Positions 17,476 through 25,928 of a stretch of DNA of 64,000 bases are shown here, piece by piece. The first letter of the stretch is position 1. The number at the start of each line of letters is the position of its first letter. Origin of the DNA: DATEDA01 sp963754305 (GTDB lineage: Bacteria > Pseudomonadota > Gammaproteobacteria > Burkholderiales > SG8-39); contig CAVWFR010000002.1 in NCBI GenBank assembly GCA_963754305.1, forward strand, positions 108,339 through 172,338, read 5' to 3'. The translations under genes and the position numbers were made by a program. Under the pieces are notes generated by a model. The model searched no databases and had not been told where the DNA came from. It saw only the letters and a program-made list of their open reading frames with translations.

Positions 17476-19167
17476 TCAGGTTGCCGCCAACGGCGCCGGA
17501 GGCTCGATCGATCCGCCAGTCGCCCGGCTCCCGCCCGGCGCCGCGGGCGCGAGCAGGGGCTTGCCGAGAATCAAATCCGCGGCCTTCTCCGCGATCATTA
17601 CCACCGCCGCGTTGATGTTGCCGCCGGGCATGTCCGGGATCACCGAAGCGTCGACGACCCGCAGCGCTTCGATGCCGCGCACGCGCAGGTTCTGATCGAG
17701 GACCGCCGACGCATCCGACGCGGTGCCCATCCGGCAGGTACCCAGCGGATGGTGCACGGTGATCGCGGTCGCGCGGATGTGCGCGTCGAGGTCGGCATCG
17801 GAGGCGTTCGGTCCCGGGGCTACTTCGGCGGCCACGAAGCGTGCGAGCGGCGTCTGGCGGCCGATAGCCTGCACCAGCCGGATGCCCCGCCGCAGCGTCG
17901 TCCAGTCGCGATCGGTGGCAAGCATGTCCGGACGGATGCGCGGCGCGACGAGCGGGTCGGCGGACGCGAGCTCGACGGTGCCGCGACTCTCGGGGTGGAG
18001 GAGCACCGCGAGGCAGGCGAACCCGTCCGCGAACGGCGGCTTGAACGGCCGGAGCCATGGCGCGGCGACCATCGGCGCCGCGTGCGCGAGGAGCTGGATG
18101 TCGGGCTGCGCGAGTCCGGGCTCGCTCGCGAGGAACGCGGTCCAGCCGCTCGGCAGCTCGGTGGCAAACCCGCGCCCGAAGAGGTAGGCCTGCGCGAGCG
18201 AGCGCGCGATGCGGTCCGCGCGCATCGCGCGCACGAACGGCCCCGGCTCGCGGCGCCTGAACCGCACCGCGGCCATCGCGTGGTCCTGCAGGTTGCGACC
18301 GACGCCCGGCGCCGGCGACTGCACCGCGATGCGGTGCGCGGCCAGAGCGTTTGGATCGCCGATGCCCGAGAGCATCAGGAGCTGCGGGCTGTTGATCGTC
18401 CCGCCGGCGAGCAGCACTTCGCGTTCGGCGCGGACGATCGCCTTCCGTCCACGCCGGAGGTACTCGACGCCGACCGCGCGGCCGTGCTCGAGCAGGACGC
18501 GGGTCGCGTGCGCGTGCATCTCGACCGCGAGATTCGACCGCGCGAGGGCCGGGCGGAGATAGGCGACCGCGGCGCTGCAGCGGCGCCCGCTCCGGATCGT
18601 CGTCTGCATGATGCCGAAGCCTTCCTGCTGCGCGCCGTTGTAGTCCTGAGTGGCCGGCTGACCGGCCGCGCTGCCCGCCTCCAGCCACGCATCGACCAGC
18701 GCGTCCGGATACCGCGCACGGCGCACCGTGAGCGGGCCGTCGCCGCCGCGATAAGAGTCGGCGCCGCCCTCCCAGCTCTCCTGGCGGCGGAAGTAAGGGA
18801 GGGCGTGAGCGTAGGACCAGCCCTCGAGACCGCTCGCCGCCCAGCGGTCGAAATCGGCGCGATGGCCGCGCACGTAAGCCATCGCGTTGATCGAGGAGGA
18901 GCCGCCGATCACTTTCCCGCGCGCGCACTCGATGGCGCGTCCGCCGAACCGCTCGTCGGGCTCGGCGAAGTACATCCAGTCGTGCCGCCGCTCGCCGAGG
19001 AGCTTGCCCCAGCCGATCGGGATGCTGATCCAGGGATCGCGGTCGGGCCCGCCGGCTTCGAGCAGGAGAACCTTGGCCGCCCCGTCGGCGCTCAGGCGGT
19101 TGGCGAGCGCGCACCCTGCGGAGCCCGCACCGACGATGATGTAGTCGAAGTTGCCGCCGTTCGCCAT
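17476..19167 (-). CDS. GMC-family FAD oxidoreductase (choline-dehydrogenase-like)
   Basis: 563 residues from ATG 19167. The FAD dinucleotide motif is DYIIVGAGSAGCALANRL (about 6-23). The GMC signature GKVIGGSSSINAM lies near residue 90, the second signature INSPQLLMLSGIG near 255, and the C-terminal catalytic region has HPLGTCRMG and NPMP-like DMPGGNINAAV. It should oxidise a primary or secondary alcohol, with substrate unknown. There is no signal peptide, so it is cytoplasmic or peripheral. It is followed by the carboxymuconolactone-decarboxylase-like gene. A longer form from 19200 is possible but adds only 11 residues without similarity. Confidence 0.9.
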   Translation of the reverse strand: MANGGNFDYIIVGAGSAGCALANRLSADGAAKVLLLEAGGPDRDPWISIPIGWGKLLGERRHDWMYFAEPDERFGGRAIECARGKVIGGSSSINAMAYVRGHRADFDRWAASGLEGWSYAHALPYFRRQESWEGGADSYRGGDGPLTVRRARYPDALVDAWLEAGSAAGQPATQDYNGAQQEGFGIMQTTIRSGRRCSAAVAYLRPALARSNLAVEMHAHATRVLLEHGRAVGVEYLRRGRKAIVRAEREVLLAGGTINSPQLLMLSGIGDPNALAAHRIAVQSPAPGVGRNLQDHAMAAVRFRRREPGPFVRAMRADRIARSLAQAYLFGRGFATELPSGWTAFLASEPGLAQPDIQLLAHAAPMVAAPWLRPFKPPFADGFACLAVLLHPESRGTVELASADPLVAPRIRPDMLATDRDWTTLRRGIRLVQAIGRQTPLARFVAAEVAPGPNASDADLDAHIRATAITVHHPLGTCRMGTASDASAVLDQNLRVRGIEALRVVDASVIPDMPGGNINAAVVMIAEKAADLILGKPLLAPAAPGGSRATGGSIEPPAPLAAT

Positions 19168-19211
19168 CACCCGGCACAATACAAGAACTGGTCCGGACAA
19201 AGAGGCGCCAC

Positions 19212-19868
19212 ATGCTCAAGCTCTGCGGGTTCGCCATCAGCAACTACTACAACAAGGTGAAGATGCAACTCCTGGAGAAAGGTGTCGCGTTCGAGGAAGA
19301 GCTGGTCGCACCGTCGCAGAAGGACGACGTGGTCGCGCGCACGCCGATGGGCAAGGTCCCTTTCATCGAGGTGAACGGGCACGCGCTCGCCGAGTCGCAG
19401 GTCATCTCGGAGTACATCGAGGAGGTCTACCGCGACCGGCCGCTCCTGCCGCAGGACCCGCTCGCACGGGCGAAGGTCCGCGAGGTGATCGAACTGCTCG
19501 AGCTGCACCTGGAGCTCGTCGCGCGCCGGCTCTACGGCGAGGCGTTCTTCGGCGGCACCGCCAGCGACGAGACGAAGCAGGCGGTCGAGAAGGACCTCGC
19601 GAAGGGCGTGCGAGCGTTCATGCGGTGCGCGAAGTTCGCGCCGTTCGTCGCCGGCTCCGAGTTCACGCTCGCCGACTGCGCGGCGATCGCCCACCTGCCG
19701 CTGGTCACGCTGGCGACGAAGAAGATCTATGGCCGCGATTTCCTCGCCGACCATCCGCAGGTCGCCGCGTACATCAAGGAGATGAACGAGCGCCCGGTCG
19801 CGCGTCGCGTCGCGGACGACCGCAAGGCGCACGCGAAGCTCATGGCCGAGCGGGCCGCCGGGCGCTGA
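19212..19868 (+). CDS. Glutathione S-transferase-like protein
   Basis: 218 residues with a thioredoxin-like N-terminal half: SNYYNKVKMQLLEKG in place of the active-site turn, the cis-Pro motif MGKVPFIEV and the glutathione-binding ESQVISEYIEEVY. An all-helical C-terminal domain has the N-capping motif FTLADCAAIAHLPL. It probably conjugates or reduces electrophiles with glutathione. A gagg ribosome binding site precedes ATG 19212. The start lies 44 bp from the divergent GMC gene. Confidence 0.85.
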   Translation: MLKLCGFAISNYYNKVKMQLLEKGVAFEEELVAPSQKDDVVARTPMGKVPFIEVNGHALAESQVISEYIEEVYRDRPLLPQDPLARAKVREVIELLELHLELVARRLYGEAFFGGTASDETKQAVEKDLAKGVRAFMRCAKFAPFVAGSEFTLADCAAIAHLPLVTLATKKIYGRDFLADHPQVAAYIKEMNERPVARRVADDRKAHAKLMAERAAGR

Positions 19869-20000
19869 CCGCCGCGCCCGGGTGCGGAAAAACCTCACGG
19901 AACCGCACGGGATCTCGCATCGGATGCAGTCTGAGGCCTGCTTGCCGGCCGGCAGTTCGCGCGATACTTGCCGCCGGATCTCGTCTTCGGAGCAGACACT

Positions 20001-20363
20001 ATGATGATCGCCGCCGGCGGCATCTTTCTCATCCTCGGGCTCGTTTCGGGCCTGTTCCTGACCCTGGCCCCGTTCGGCATCGGCGGCCTGGCGCCTTCGG
20101 CCACCGCGTGGGTGCTGTTTCCCGCGCTGACGATCGTCGGCTATCTGATGGTGATCTTCGCCACGCGCGAGGCCGCGGTCCCGCTGGTCACTCGCATCGC
20201 CGGCGCCCTGCTGCTCGCGCTGGCCGTCGGCGCGGTGGTCGGGCTGTTTCTAGTCGGCAACGCGCTCGTCGCGCCGGCGGCGGGCACCCTCGCGCTCTGG
20301 TACGTGCTCGCGATCGGTTTCGTTCTCGGCACCGTCGGGGTGTCGGTGCGCCGCGGGACCTGA
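20001..20363 (+). CDS. Small membrane protein
   Basis: 120 residues with four hydrophobic segments (IAAGGIFLILGLVSGLFL; WVLFPALTIVGYLMVIF; RIAGALLLALAVGAVVGLFL; ALWYVLAIGFVLGTVGV) joined by short loops, and a positively charged end VRRGT. ATG 20001 (followed by ATG) is preferred over 19968, which adds residues without hydrophobic character. Function unknown. The 590 bp downstream hold an operator-like palindrome and apparent remnants only. Confidence 0.6.
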   Translation: MMIAAGGIFLILGLVSGLFLTLAPFGIGGLAPSATAWVLFPALTIVGYLMVIFATREAAVPLVTRIAGALLLALAVGAVVGLFLVGNALVAPAAGTLALWYVLAIGFVLGTVGVSVRRGT

Positions 20364-20414
20364 CTCCCGCCTGCGCCGCTTCCTCGACGCTGGACAGTGG
20401 CTCCGGCTTGCGCT

Positions 20415-20431
20415 AACTTGTCTGACAAGTT
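20415..20431. promoter_or_regulatory. Operator-like palindrome of GntR/FCD type
   Basis: AACTTGTCTGACAAGTT is a perfect palindrome with 8-base arms around one base. Its TTGTCnGACAA core is the type of site bound by FadR/FCD-subfamily GntR regulators. Remnants of such a regulator appear next to it on the minus strand. No intact gene starts directly beside it. Confidence 0.5.
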
Positions 20432-20439
20432 GAAGCGAC

Positions 20440-20690
20440 GAGCCACCCCGGATGCGCACACGGGAGCACTGGAAGTCCGGGTCGACCGCGTCCTCGCCCG
20501 CCCCGATGCTTCGCTGCATGCGCTCGAGCGCGTCGCGCAGGCCGGCGAGCTGCGCGTCCGACCGGCGCAGCGCGAGTTTCTTGAGGAGCTCGCTTACGCC
20601 TGCAACAGAACTGACTTCGATCGCAACGTTGGTTCGCAGGACTTCTGCGGATGCGACGCGATTGTGGATTGAAGTGCAGCTCAGCGCTGT
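20440..20690 (-). pseudogene. Possible remnant of a GntR/FCD regulator
   Basis: Reading leftward, one frame gives VRTNVAIEVSSVAGV, then SELLKKLALRRSDAQLAGL, then RDALERMQRSIGAGEDAVDPDFQ. This follows the FCD ligand-domain pattern (ExxxAxLAAxRxTxxQLAxLRxALxxM, then D-x-D-F). After DPDFQ the similarity stops where F-H-x-x-I-A would be expected. No helix-turn-helix part is visible upstream and no start is evident. I treat it as a gene relic with modest confidence. Confidence 0.35.
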
Positions 20691-20850
20691 TGCTTAACCG
20701 CGATTTCCTGCGCGAAATCGGCTTTATTCTTGCTCCAGGTGCGCGCGATCATTGCATTATGATTTGATGTCGACCACGGATACCCTTGGTCACAGGGCGC
20801 ATCCGAAACAAGATGGGGCGGCAGAAGATAAGGATGGACCCGGCGGGGGC

Positions 20851-20890
20851 GATCTGGAATCCGGTGGAGCTGGAGATGATCGCGGGCGGC
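20851..20890 (+). pseudogene. Short relic of the aldolase-like family
   Basis: About 40 bases matching 21151-21190 at roughly three quarters of positions, in the same frame (IWNPVELEMIAGG versus IWNPAKVRMNAGL). It lies in the open frame just upstream of the first intact paralogue's start, 300 bases before the equivalent site. It suggests an earlier partial duplication that has decayed. Confidence 0.4.
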
Positions 20891-20956
20891 GACGTCATTG
20901 CGCGCGGCCGCGAGTCGGTGTCGCGGGATGACCACCTCAAATTGGAGGAGCTAGAG

Positions 20957-21856
20957 ATGCTGGCAGAAGCGAAACAAAGGCGAGCAAGACAAATTGCTGC
21001 GGTTGTGAGCGCGGCGGCAACCATGATGGTCGCCAGTCAATCGGTGCTCAGCGACGGTCCCCACGACCGCGACAGGCTCGTCAACAAGTCTTCCCTCAAG
21101 CCCGACAGATGGGTATACGGACCCGCGTTCAATGCGCCGGCGAACAGCCCGATCTGGAATCCGGCGAAGGTAAGGATGAACGCGGGCCTGCTGACCAACG
21201 GAGGGACGATCGGTAGCGCCGCGACGAACTACTGCGACGTCGCAAACAGGACGGGGGAGGGCGCGAGCGACTTCACGTGGACGGAAATGCAACACTCAGG
21301 GACCGACTGGAATCAGGCGTGGACCATGTGGGCGCAGCCGTGTGCGTATCAGGTGCGAGAGCGAGGGGTAGTGCCAGGGATACGCGCTGCGTACACCAAC
21401 GTTCGGGAGATCCAGAAGGCCCTTGACGGCGGCGCCATGGTGCTCGTTCTCCCGACGCTCGACAGCGTCGAGGAGGCGCAGGACGCCGTGCAGATGGCCT
21501 ACTACCCGCCGATCGGCAAGCGCAAATACGGCCCGGGCCAGTACCAAACCATCTACGCCAACGTGCCGGGTGGGTACCGCCAGACGTTCAACGACAACCT
21601 CGTCCTCTGGGTGATGATCGAGACGATCGAGGGTTCGAAGGCTGCGTACGAGATCGCCCAGGTCCCGGGGATCCACGGCGTCTTTGGCGCGACCGGCGAT
21701 CTGGGCAACTTCTCCGGCTTCGCCGATGGTCAGAGCGACTACGATTCATTGATCAGCCACTCCCATAACGCTGCGCATGCGGCAGGCAAACGCGCGTGCA
21801 CTGCCTTCGGGCAGCGGAACAGGCCGGGTCACACTTTTACCTGCACCCAGAATTGA
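20957..21856 (+). CDS. Exported HpcH/HpaI aldolase-like protein, paralogue 1
   Basis: 299 residues with ggaggag before ATG 20957 and a signal sequence (IAAVVSAAATMMVASQSV). The mature part follows the class II HpaI aldolase plan: WNPAKVRMNAG at the barrel start, FTWTEMQHSG with the catalytic His (about 113), PGIR Arg (143), GGAMVLVLPTLDSVEEAQ, the YYPPIGKRKYGPGQ loop, metal ligand Glu in MIETIEG (222) and Asp in ATGDL (248). Cytoplasmic family members cleave 4-hydroxy-2-oxoacids to pyruvate and an aldehyde using a divalent metal. This copy keeps those residues, so activity in the periplasm or outside is plausible. A second paralogue starts 71 bp downstream with a near-identical leader. Confidence 0.75.
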   Translation: MLAEAKQRRARQIAAVVSAAATMMVASQSVLSDGPHDRDRLVNKSSLKPDRWVYGPAFNAPANSPIWNPAKVRMNAGLLTNGGTIGSAATNYCDVANRTGEGASDFTWTEMQHSGTDWNQAWTMWAQPCAYQVRERGVVPGIRAAYTNVREIQKALDGGAMVLVLPTLDSVEEAQDAVQMAYYPPIGKRKYGPGQYQTIYANVPGGYRQTFNDNLVLWVMIETIEGSKAAYEIAQVPGIHGVFGATGDLGNFSGFADGQSDYDSLISHSHNAAHAAGKRACTAFGQRNRPGHTFTCTQN

Positions 21857-21927
21857 TTCGACATAGACCAAGCAAGGGCGCCGGCGTCGCCGGCCATGAG
21901 ACGGCGCTCAATTTGGAGGAGCGAGAA

Positions 21928-23016
21928 ATGATGCGTTCGAGAATGAAGCAAACGAAGCCGAGACTGATTGCCGCTGCCGTGCTCGCGGCGGCGGCGATGG
22001 CTGCCAGCCAATCGACGCTTGGCCAATCGGGAATCTGTCCGCTGACGAATGAGCCACCGGTGCCCGCCACGGCGCCGTGCAACCTCCAGCCCATCGCCCC
22101 GGGGATCGGCGTCGGCGATACCAAGACGATCAATCCTGAGACATGGGCCTATGGCCCCACCAGGGATCTCACCGCAGAGCAACAGACCGCCAACTATTGG
22201 AATCCGGTGAAGGCGAGGATCGTGGCGGGCCTGCCGTTCACAGGGAGAAGAGTAAGTTCCCCTGCTACAGGTGCCGGGAGCGCCCACTGCAGCGTGGCGG
22301 AATACAACCTGGTCAACAACCACTTCACGTGGATCGACATGATCCACTCCGGCCTGATCTACTCTCAGGTCTGGCCCATGTGGGTCAACACCGCCTGCCC
22401 TGGGCTGGATTTCACGACGCGGACGGCAAGAGCGATCCAGCTTCCGCTCGACGAGCGAGAGGCTCAGCACGCCGCGGACGGCGGCGCCATCATCTACATC
22501 TTTCCGGTGGACTCTGTCGAGGACGCACTGGAGGCCGCCTTCTGGACGTATTACCCGCCGGTCGGCCATCACAGCCAGGGTGGGAGCCAGTTGGGTCAAG
22601 TCTACAGCGGCGATACGCTCTCGCCGGACGGCCCCGGCCAGATCTCGGTGGCGGCCGCAGGTGGACAGCGCAATTCGTTCAACAGGAACGTCGTCCTCAT
22701 TGCCCAGATCAGGAGCCTCGAGGGCGCGCTGCAGGCGTTCGGGATTGCCGCGGTCGACGGGGTTCACGCCATCTATCTGGATGAAGCGGATTTGGAGAGC
22801 AGGGCTGCGCGCACGTGGCACTCCAACGCGCTGGCGCACGCCGTCACGGCCGCCGCGCGAGCCAACGGCAAACACCTGTGCACTGTCGATCGGACGACTA
22901 CGCCTCATACCATGAGAGGCCGCGCAGGCCGTCAAGCGGGCTTACTATCCGCCGATGGGCACGCGCAGCCTCGGTCCAGGCCAGTTCGATACCGTCTATG
23001 CCGGCGCGACGGCTGA
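21928..23016 (+). CDS. Exported HpcH/HpaI aldolase-like protein, paralogue 2, altered end
   Basis: 362 residues from ATG 21928 with ribosome site ggaggagc and a signal sequence (LIAAAVLAAAAMAASQ). The same plan as paralogue 1 is seen: YWNPVKARIVAG, FTWIDMIHSG (His about 140), GGAIIYIFPVDSVEDA, YYPPVG. The metal-ligand Glu is replaced by Arg in QIRSLEG (262), while Asp is kept in DEADL (288). It is therefore probably not an aldolase in the usual sense. Extra Cys pairs occur in the N-terminal half. Family-like sequence ends at TTPHT (328). The last 34 residues read out of frame through the fragment of paralogue 3, so the native end is lost. Confidence 0.7.
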   Translation: MMRSRMKQTKPRLIAAAVLAAAAMAASQSTLGQSGICPLTNEPPVPATAPCNLQPIAPGIGVGDTKTINPETWAYGPTRDLTAEQQTANYWNPVKARIVAGLPFTGRRVSSPATGAGSAHCSVAEYNLVNNHFTWIDMIHSGLIYSQVWPMWVNTACPGLDFTTRTARAIQLPLDEREAQHAADGGAIIYIFPVDSVEDALEAAFWTYYPPVGHHSQGGSQLGQVYSGDTLSPDGPGQISVAAAGGQRNSFNRNVVLIAQIRSLEGALQAFGIAAVDGVHAIYLDEADLESRAARTWHSNALAHAVTAAARANGKHLCTVDRTTTPHTMRGRAGRQAGLLSADGHAQPRSRPVRYRLCRRDG

Positions 23017-23344
23017 CTACCGCGATACGTACAACAATAACCTGGTGATGATCGCCATCGTCTCGACCGTCGAGGGCGCGTACAACGCGGAAGAGATCGC
23101 CAAGGTGAAGGGGGTCCACGCCATCTTCATGGATGCGATGAATCTGGAGAGCTCCGGCTACCTCCAGGGCAGCCGGGAATACAAGAAGCTGGCGCGAGCC
23201 ATCGAGGACGCCGCGCAGGAGGAACGCAAACATCTGTGCACTGCCGACCGGAGTACGACGCCCCACACCCTCACCTGCGTGAGACAAAAGGTCAGGCGCG
23301 ACGGCGATGATGACGATGACGACCACGGCCGCGGCCGCAAGTAG
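22916..23344 (+). pseudogene. HpcH/HpaI aldolase-like paralogue 3, N-terminal half missing
   Basis: In the +1 frame relative to paralogue 2 the family sequence starts abruptly at EAAQAVKRAYYPPMGTRS, equivalent to about residue 173 of paralogue 1. It continues NNNLVMIAIVSTVEGAYNAEEIAKVKGVHAIFMDAMNLESSG to HLCTADRSTTPHT (quoted in part). Both metal ligands are changed: Ser replaces Glu and Asn replaces Asp. There is no start or ribosome site at the junction. The end is an Asp-run DGDDDDDDHGRGRK. After the TAG at 23342 the same frame continues GRGKKGGNDDD to TGA at 23380, as if TAG were a recent mutation. Confidence 0.65.
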
Positions 23345-23452
23345 GGCCGCGGCAAGAAGGGCGGCAACGACGACGATTGAGGTTCGGAGGGTCGAGAACG
23401 AGGTGGCCGATATCCGAAGATGAAGAAGGGTCGCTTCAACCGCCTTCAATGA

Positions 23453-23701
23453 CTATGTCGGCCACAGGCGAAACTCGGTCAACGCACAAACTCGGGCAGC
23501 TTGCCTGAATGGCGGAAGGCGAGACGCGAGCCGGCGCCACGGCAACCTCTGCTCGAAGGCCTCTGGAGACCGGACGTAGCCCATGATGCCCCTCAGCGTG
23601 TAGCCCGAAGATCGCCAGTCCATGTCAGTCGTCGTCGTGAAGTAGTCCCCCCGCTCGGTGCTGTGCGAGAGTTTGAACGGTACGGGGCCATTACGCGCCA
23701 C
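23453..23701 (-). pseudogene. DUF5648-like repeat fragment
   Basis: 82 codons from GTG 23701. The first half has the pattern of the exported DUF5648 repeat: PVPFKLSHSTERGDYFTTT (usually P-L-Y-R-x-x-N-x-x-x-x-D-H-F-Y-T-T), then GYTLRGIMGYV (usually G-Y-x-x-E-G-I-x-G-Y-V). Normal proteins carry several such repeats after a signal peptide. Here only one is seen, without a signal. The remainder is Arg-rich and unlike the family. Probably a leftover piece; it lies 71 bp beyond the nuclease gene's 3' end on the same strand. Confidence 0.45.
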
Positions 23702-23772
23702 GCTGGTTGGCGGCGCGGTGGTGCTCGGCGCGCTCGCGGCGAACGAGCTCGCCGCGTTTCGCGCTCAACGGC

Positions 23773-24921
23773 TCAGATATTGAGCTCGACGTAGACCGCG
23801 GCGTGGTCGGAGGCCTGCTCCACGGACTCGGTCATGTCGGGGTAGGTCGCCCAGTCGTCGGGACGGGTTTTCCGCGAGCCCCAGAGTCCCTTGCGGAACA
23901 CCGCGCCCCGGACGAACTTCTGCTGCAGGCTCGTCGAGAGGAGGATGTAGTCGAGCCGGTTGCGCAGGCCGCAGGAATCGTACGTGCCGGGCCTGCCGCC
24001 CACGTCGAACCCGTTTAGAGAGTAGCAGTCGGCAATCGGACTGTTGTTGTTGTAGAGCTCCGCGAGGTTCAACGCTTGGCTGCCGCCGGTCGGCGGGCCT
24101 TCGTTCAGGTCGCCGAGCACGACGACGTGCTTCCCCTGCTGGACCAGCCCGTTGACGATCTCGCGCACCTTCTTCGCCTGGCGCTTGCGTTTCTCGCCGC
24201 CGCCGCCGGATTGCGACTTGAAGTGGTTCACCAGCACGTGGATCACCGCGCCGCCTGGCGTCTTGATCTCGTACTGAGGGCAGTCGCGGCTAAAGATCTC
24301 GCCCTGCGCATCGGTAGCATCGACGTTGGAGCGGATGGTTTCGATGGTGAAACCCTGGCGGGTCATGATCGCCACGTCGATGCCGCGGTCGTCGTTGCCG
24401 TCGATCAGCATGATGTGGCGGTACTTCCCGTTCAACAGCTCCTCGTTGAAGCGCGCCAGCGACGGCCGGTCCTCCGCCTCGATCACCGCGAGGATGTCGG
24501 CATCGACCTCCTGGATGACCTTCGCGGTCATGCGCGTGCCGATCTCGTTGGTCGCCTCCTTGGCGAGCTCGACCCAGCCGATCCAGCTGCCGCGACCCGT
24601 CGCGATGATCTCGATGTTCCTCGTATGGTCCTGCGGCTCGCGATCGAAATCGCCGCGGTTCTTGCGCAGCCAGGCCCATTGCGGGTTCTGCGAGTCCCTG
24701 CGGCGCACGGCGTTGTGGGCGTTGACGTAGTAGATGTCGAGCACAACGAGGAGCTCGCGGATCCTCGCCTTGTCGGCGTCGGTGTAGACGGGGTTCTTGA
24801 TGAGCTCGTTCACCTCCTTGTGCGCCGCCAGCACGGGCTCGGCGACGTTCATGTCCGTAGCGCGAAACGCCTTGGGCCGCTCGAAGAGGTTCTCGACGTT
24901 GAAGGATGCGATCTTGACCAT
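23773..24921 (-). CDS. Endonuclease/exonuclease/phosphatase-family protein
   Basis: 382 residues of the EEP (DNase I-like) fold. Visible motifs are the N-terminal IASFNVENLF with the metal-binding Asn and Glu, VNHFKSQ with the catalytic His, VVLGDLNEGP with the D-x-N pair, and the terminal ASDHAAVYVEL with the S-D-H triad. All are present, so it should be an active phosphodiesterase on nucleic acid or a phospho-lipid. There is no signal peptide. A ribosome site (aaggggaaagacc) precedes ATG 24921. Substrate unknown. It stands alone, with about 700 bp of empty sequence upstream. Confidence 0.85.
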   Translation of the reverse strand: MVKIASFNVENLFERPKAFRATDMNVAEPVLAAHKEVNELIKNPVYTDADKARIRELLVVLDIYYVNAHNAVRRRDSQNPQWAWLRKNRGDFDREPQDHTRNIEIIATGRGSWIGWVELAKEATNEIGTRMTAKVIQEVDADILAVIEAEDRPSLARFNEELLNGKYRHIMLIDGNDDRGIDVAIMTRQGFTIETIRSNVDATDAQGEIFSRDCPQYEIKTPGGAVIHVLVNHFKSQSGGGGEKRKRQAKKVREIVNGLVQQGKHVVVLGDLNEGPPTGGSQALNLAELYNNNSPIADCYSLNGFDVGGRPGTYDSCGLRNRLDYILLSTSLQQKFVRGAVFRKGLWGSRKTRPDDWATYPDMTESVEQASDHAAVYVELNI

Positions 24922-25622
24922 GGTCTTTCCCCTTCACACACGCTACGCCGCGACCTTCGGCGGAGCAATCCAACACTTACGCAGAATTCCACTTTGTGGC
25001 CGCGATTACTCATGCCCCGTGCGTACAAGGGGCGTAACCTCCTCTCGACCTGGAGGAGCGGAATCAGCTTGGCCTTGCCGAGCGTGCAACAAGGACGCCG
25101 TCGAGGTAGACGCAAGTCATCGCGCTGTCCCCAAGGCCAGACAGCACGATTATGTGCGCTTTGTTCAAGGACGGAATCAGCCACATAGCCTACACAGGCA
25201 GAACGTGGTCACAGCGATTCGCCGATGCCTCGCCGCAGCACCCTACCGCGCGAGCGGTTTAGTCCATTGGCCAAGAGCCCCGGTGGCGAATGGCAGCTTT
25301 CCGACTGGTCATCGTGGCCGCGCTGAATGCCGGAGGGGTTGAATTTCCTATCCTCTGTTTGGAGAGAATTCCTGTGTTAGCCTTGCGCCCCTCGCGGTCT
25401 TATCGTCATCAGTCACCGGCGACAGCACGGAGATGACGATCCACCACGTGAGGGAGAACGTCGCCTTCGCGATCGCTCGGCGCTCGAGACGGCGCGCCGA
25501 AGCCTGGAAGAGAAGCCGGCCGTACCAACTGAAACCCGGGTTCAGCCAGTTGCGAGGCTGACTGCGAACTGGCGCCCGTTTCCGCTGATTGTCAGCCGTT
25601 CCTCGATTGAGAGGTCAGTGCC
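24922..25622. other. 700-bp stretch without a recognisable gene
   Basis: Lower GC than its surroundings in places and several stop codons in all frames. The left end holds the nuclease promoter region. No open frame resembles a known protein and I see no RNA gene. An inverted repeat is listed separately. Confidence 0.5.
25526..25552. other. Inverted repeat of unknown role
   Basis: caact-gaa-acccgggttc-ag-ccagttg: the core ctgaa and ttcag flank cccggg, and the outer caact pairs with agttg. It lies about 70 bp upstream of the 101-residue gene at 25623. It may be an operator or a transcript hairpin. Confidence 0.35.
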
Positions 25623-25928
25623 ATGACCATGACCGGAATGTTCCGGATTGCGTTGCTCCCCAACGCGAACGAGCAGAAGTTCGTCAACCACATGGTGAAG
25701 AAGGTCTTCGACGTACTACAGGCGACGCGCATCACCAGCGGCTTCACCCACACGCTCCTCAAAGCCAATGATGGTCTCCGTCACTATGCCTGGGCAGCGA
25801 GGGTCGAGCTCGTCACCGACGCTGGATATGATTTTGCCCAGAACATCGAACGGGTGCAGAAGAGCATCGCGAAATTCGGTGTCCTCATCGATGTCGACGC
25901 CTACATCCATATGGAAGAAATCATCTAG
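25623..25928 (+). CDS. Small unknown protein
   Basis: 101 residues; ATG 25623 is preceded by gagaggtcag, an acceptable ribosome site. It looks like a compact alpha/beta protein (FRIALLPNANEQKFVNHM, a helix KVFDVLQATRIT, strands VELVTDAGYDF and GVLIDVDAYIHMEEII). No Cys, no signal. The family is not recognised. It is followed by the Cys-rich small gene 117 bp later on the same strand. Confidence 0.55.
   Translation: MTMTGMFRIALLPNANEQKFVNHMVKKVFDVLQATRITSGFTHTLLKANDGLRHYAWAARVELVTDAGYDFAQNIERVQKSIAKFGVLIDVDAYIHMEEII

Noticed and set aside
20397..20672. 91-codon rightward gene
   Set aside because: No ribosome site, no similarity, and it covers the operator-like palindrome and the FCD-like remnant on the other strand.
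24849..25342. Small open frames on both strands beyond the nuclease start
   Set aside because: Arg/Ser-rich, no ribosome sites, no family pattern; consistent with chance frames.
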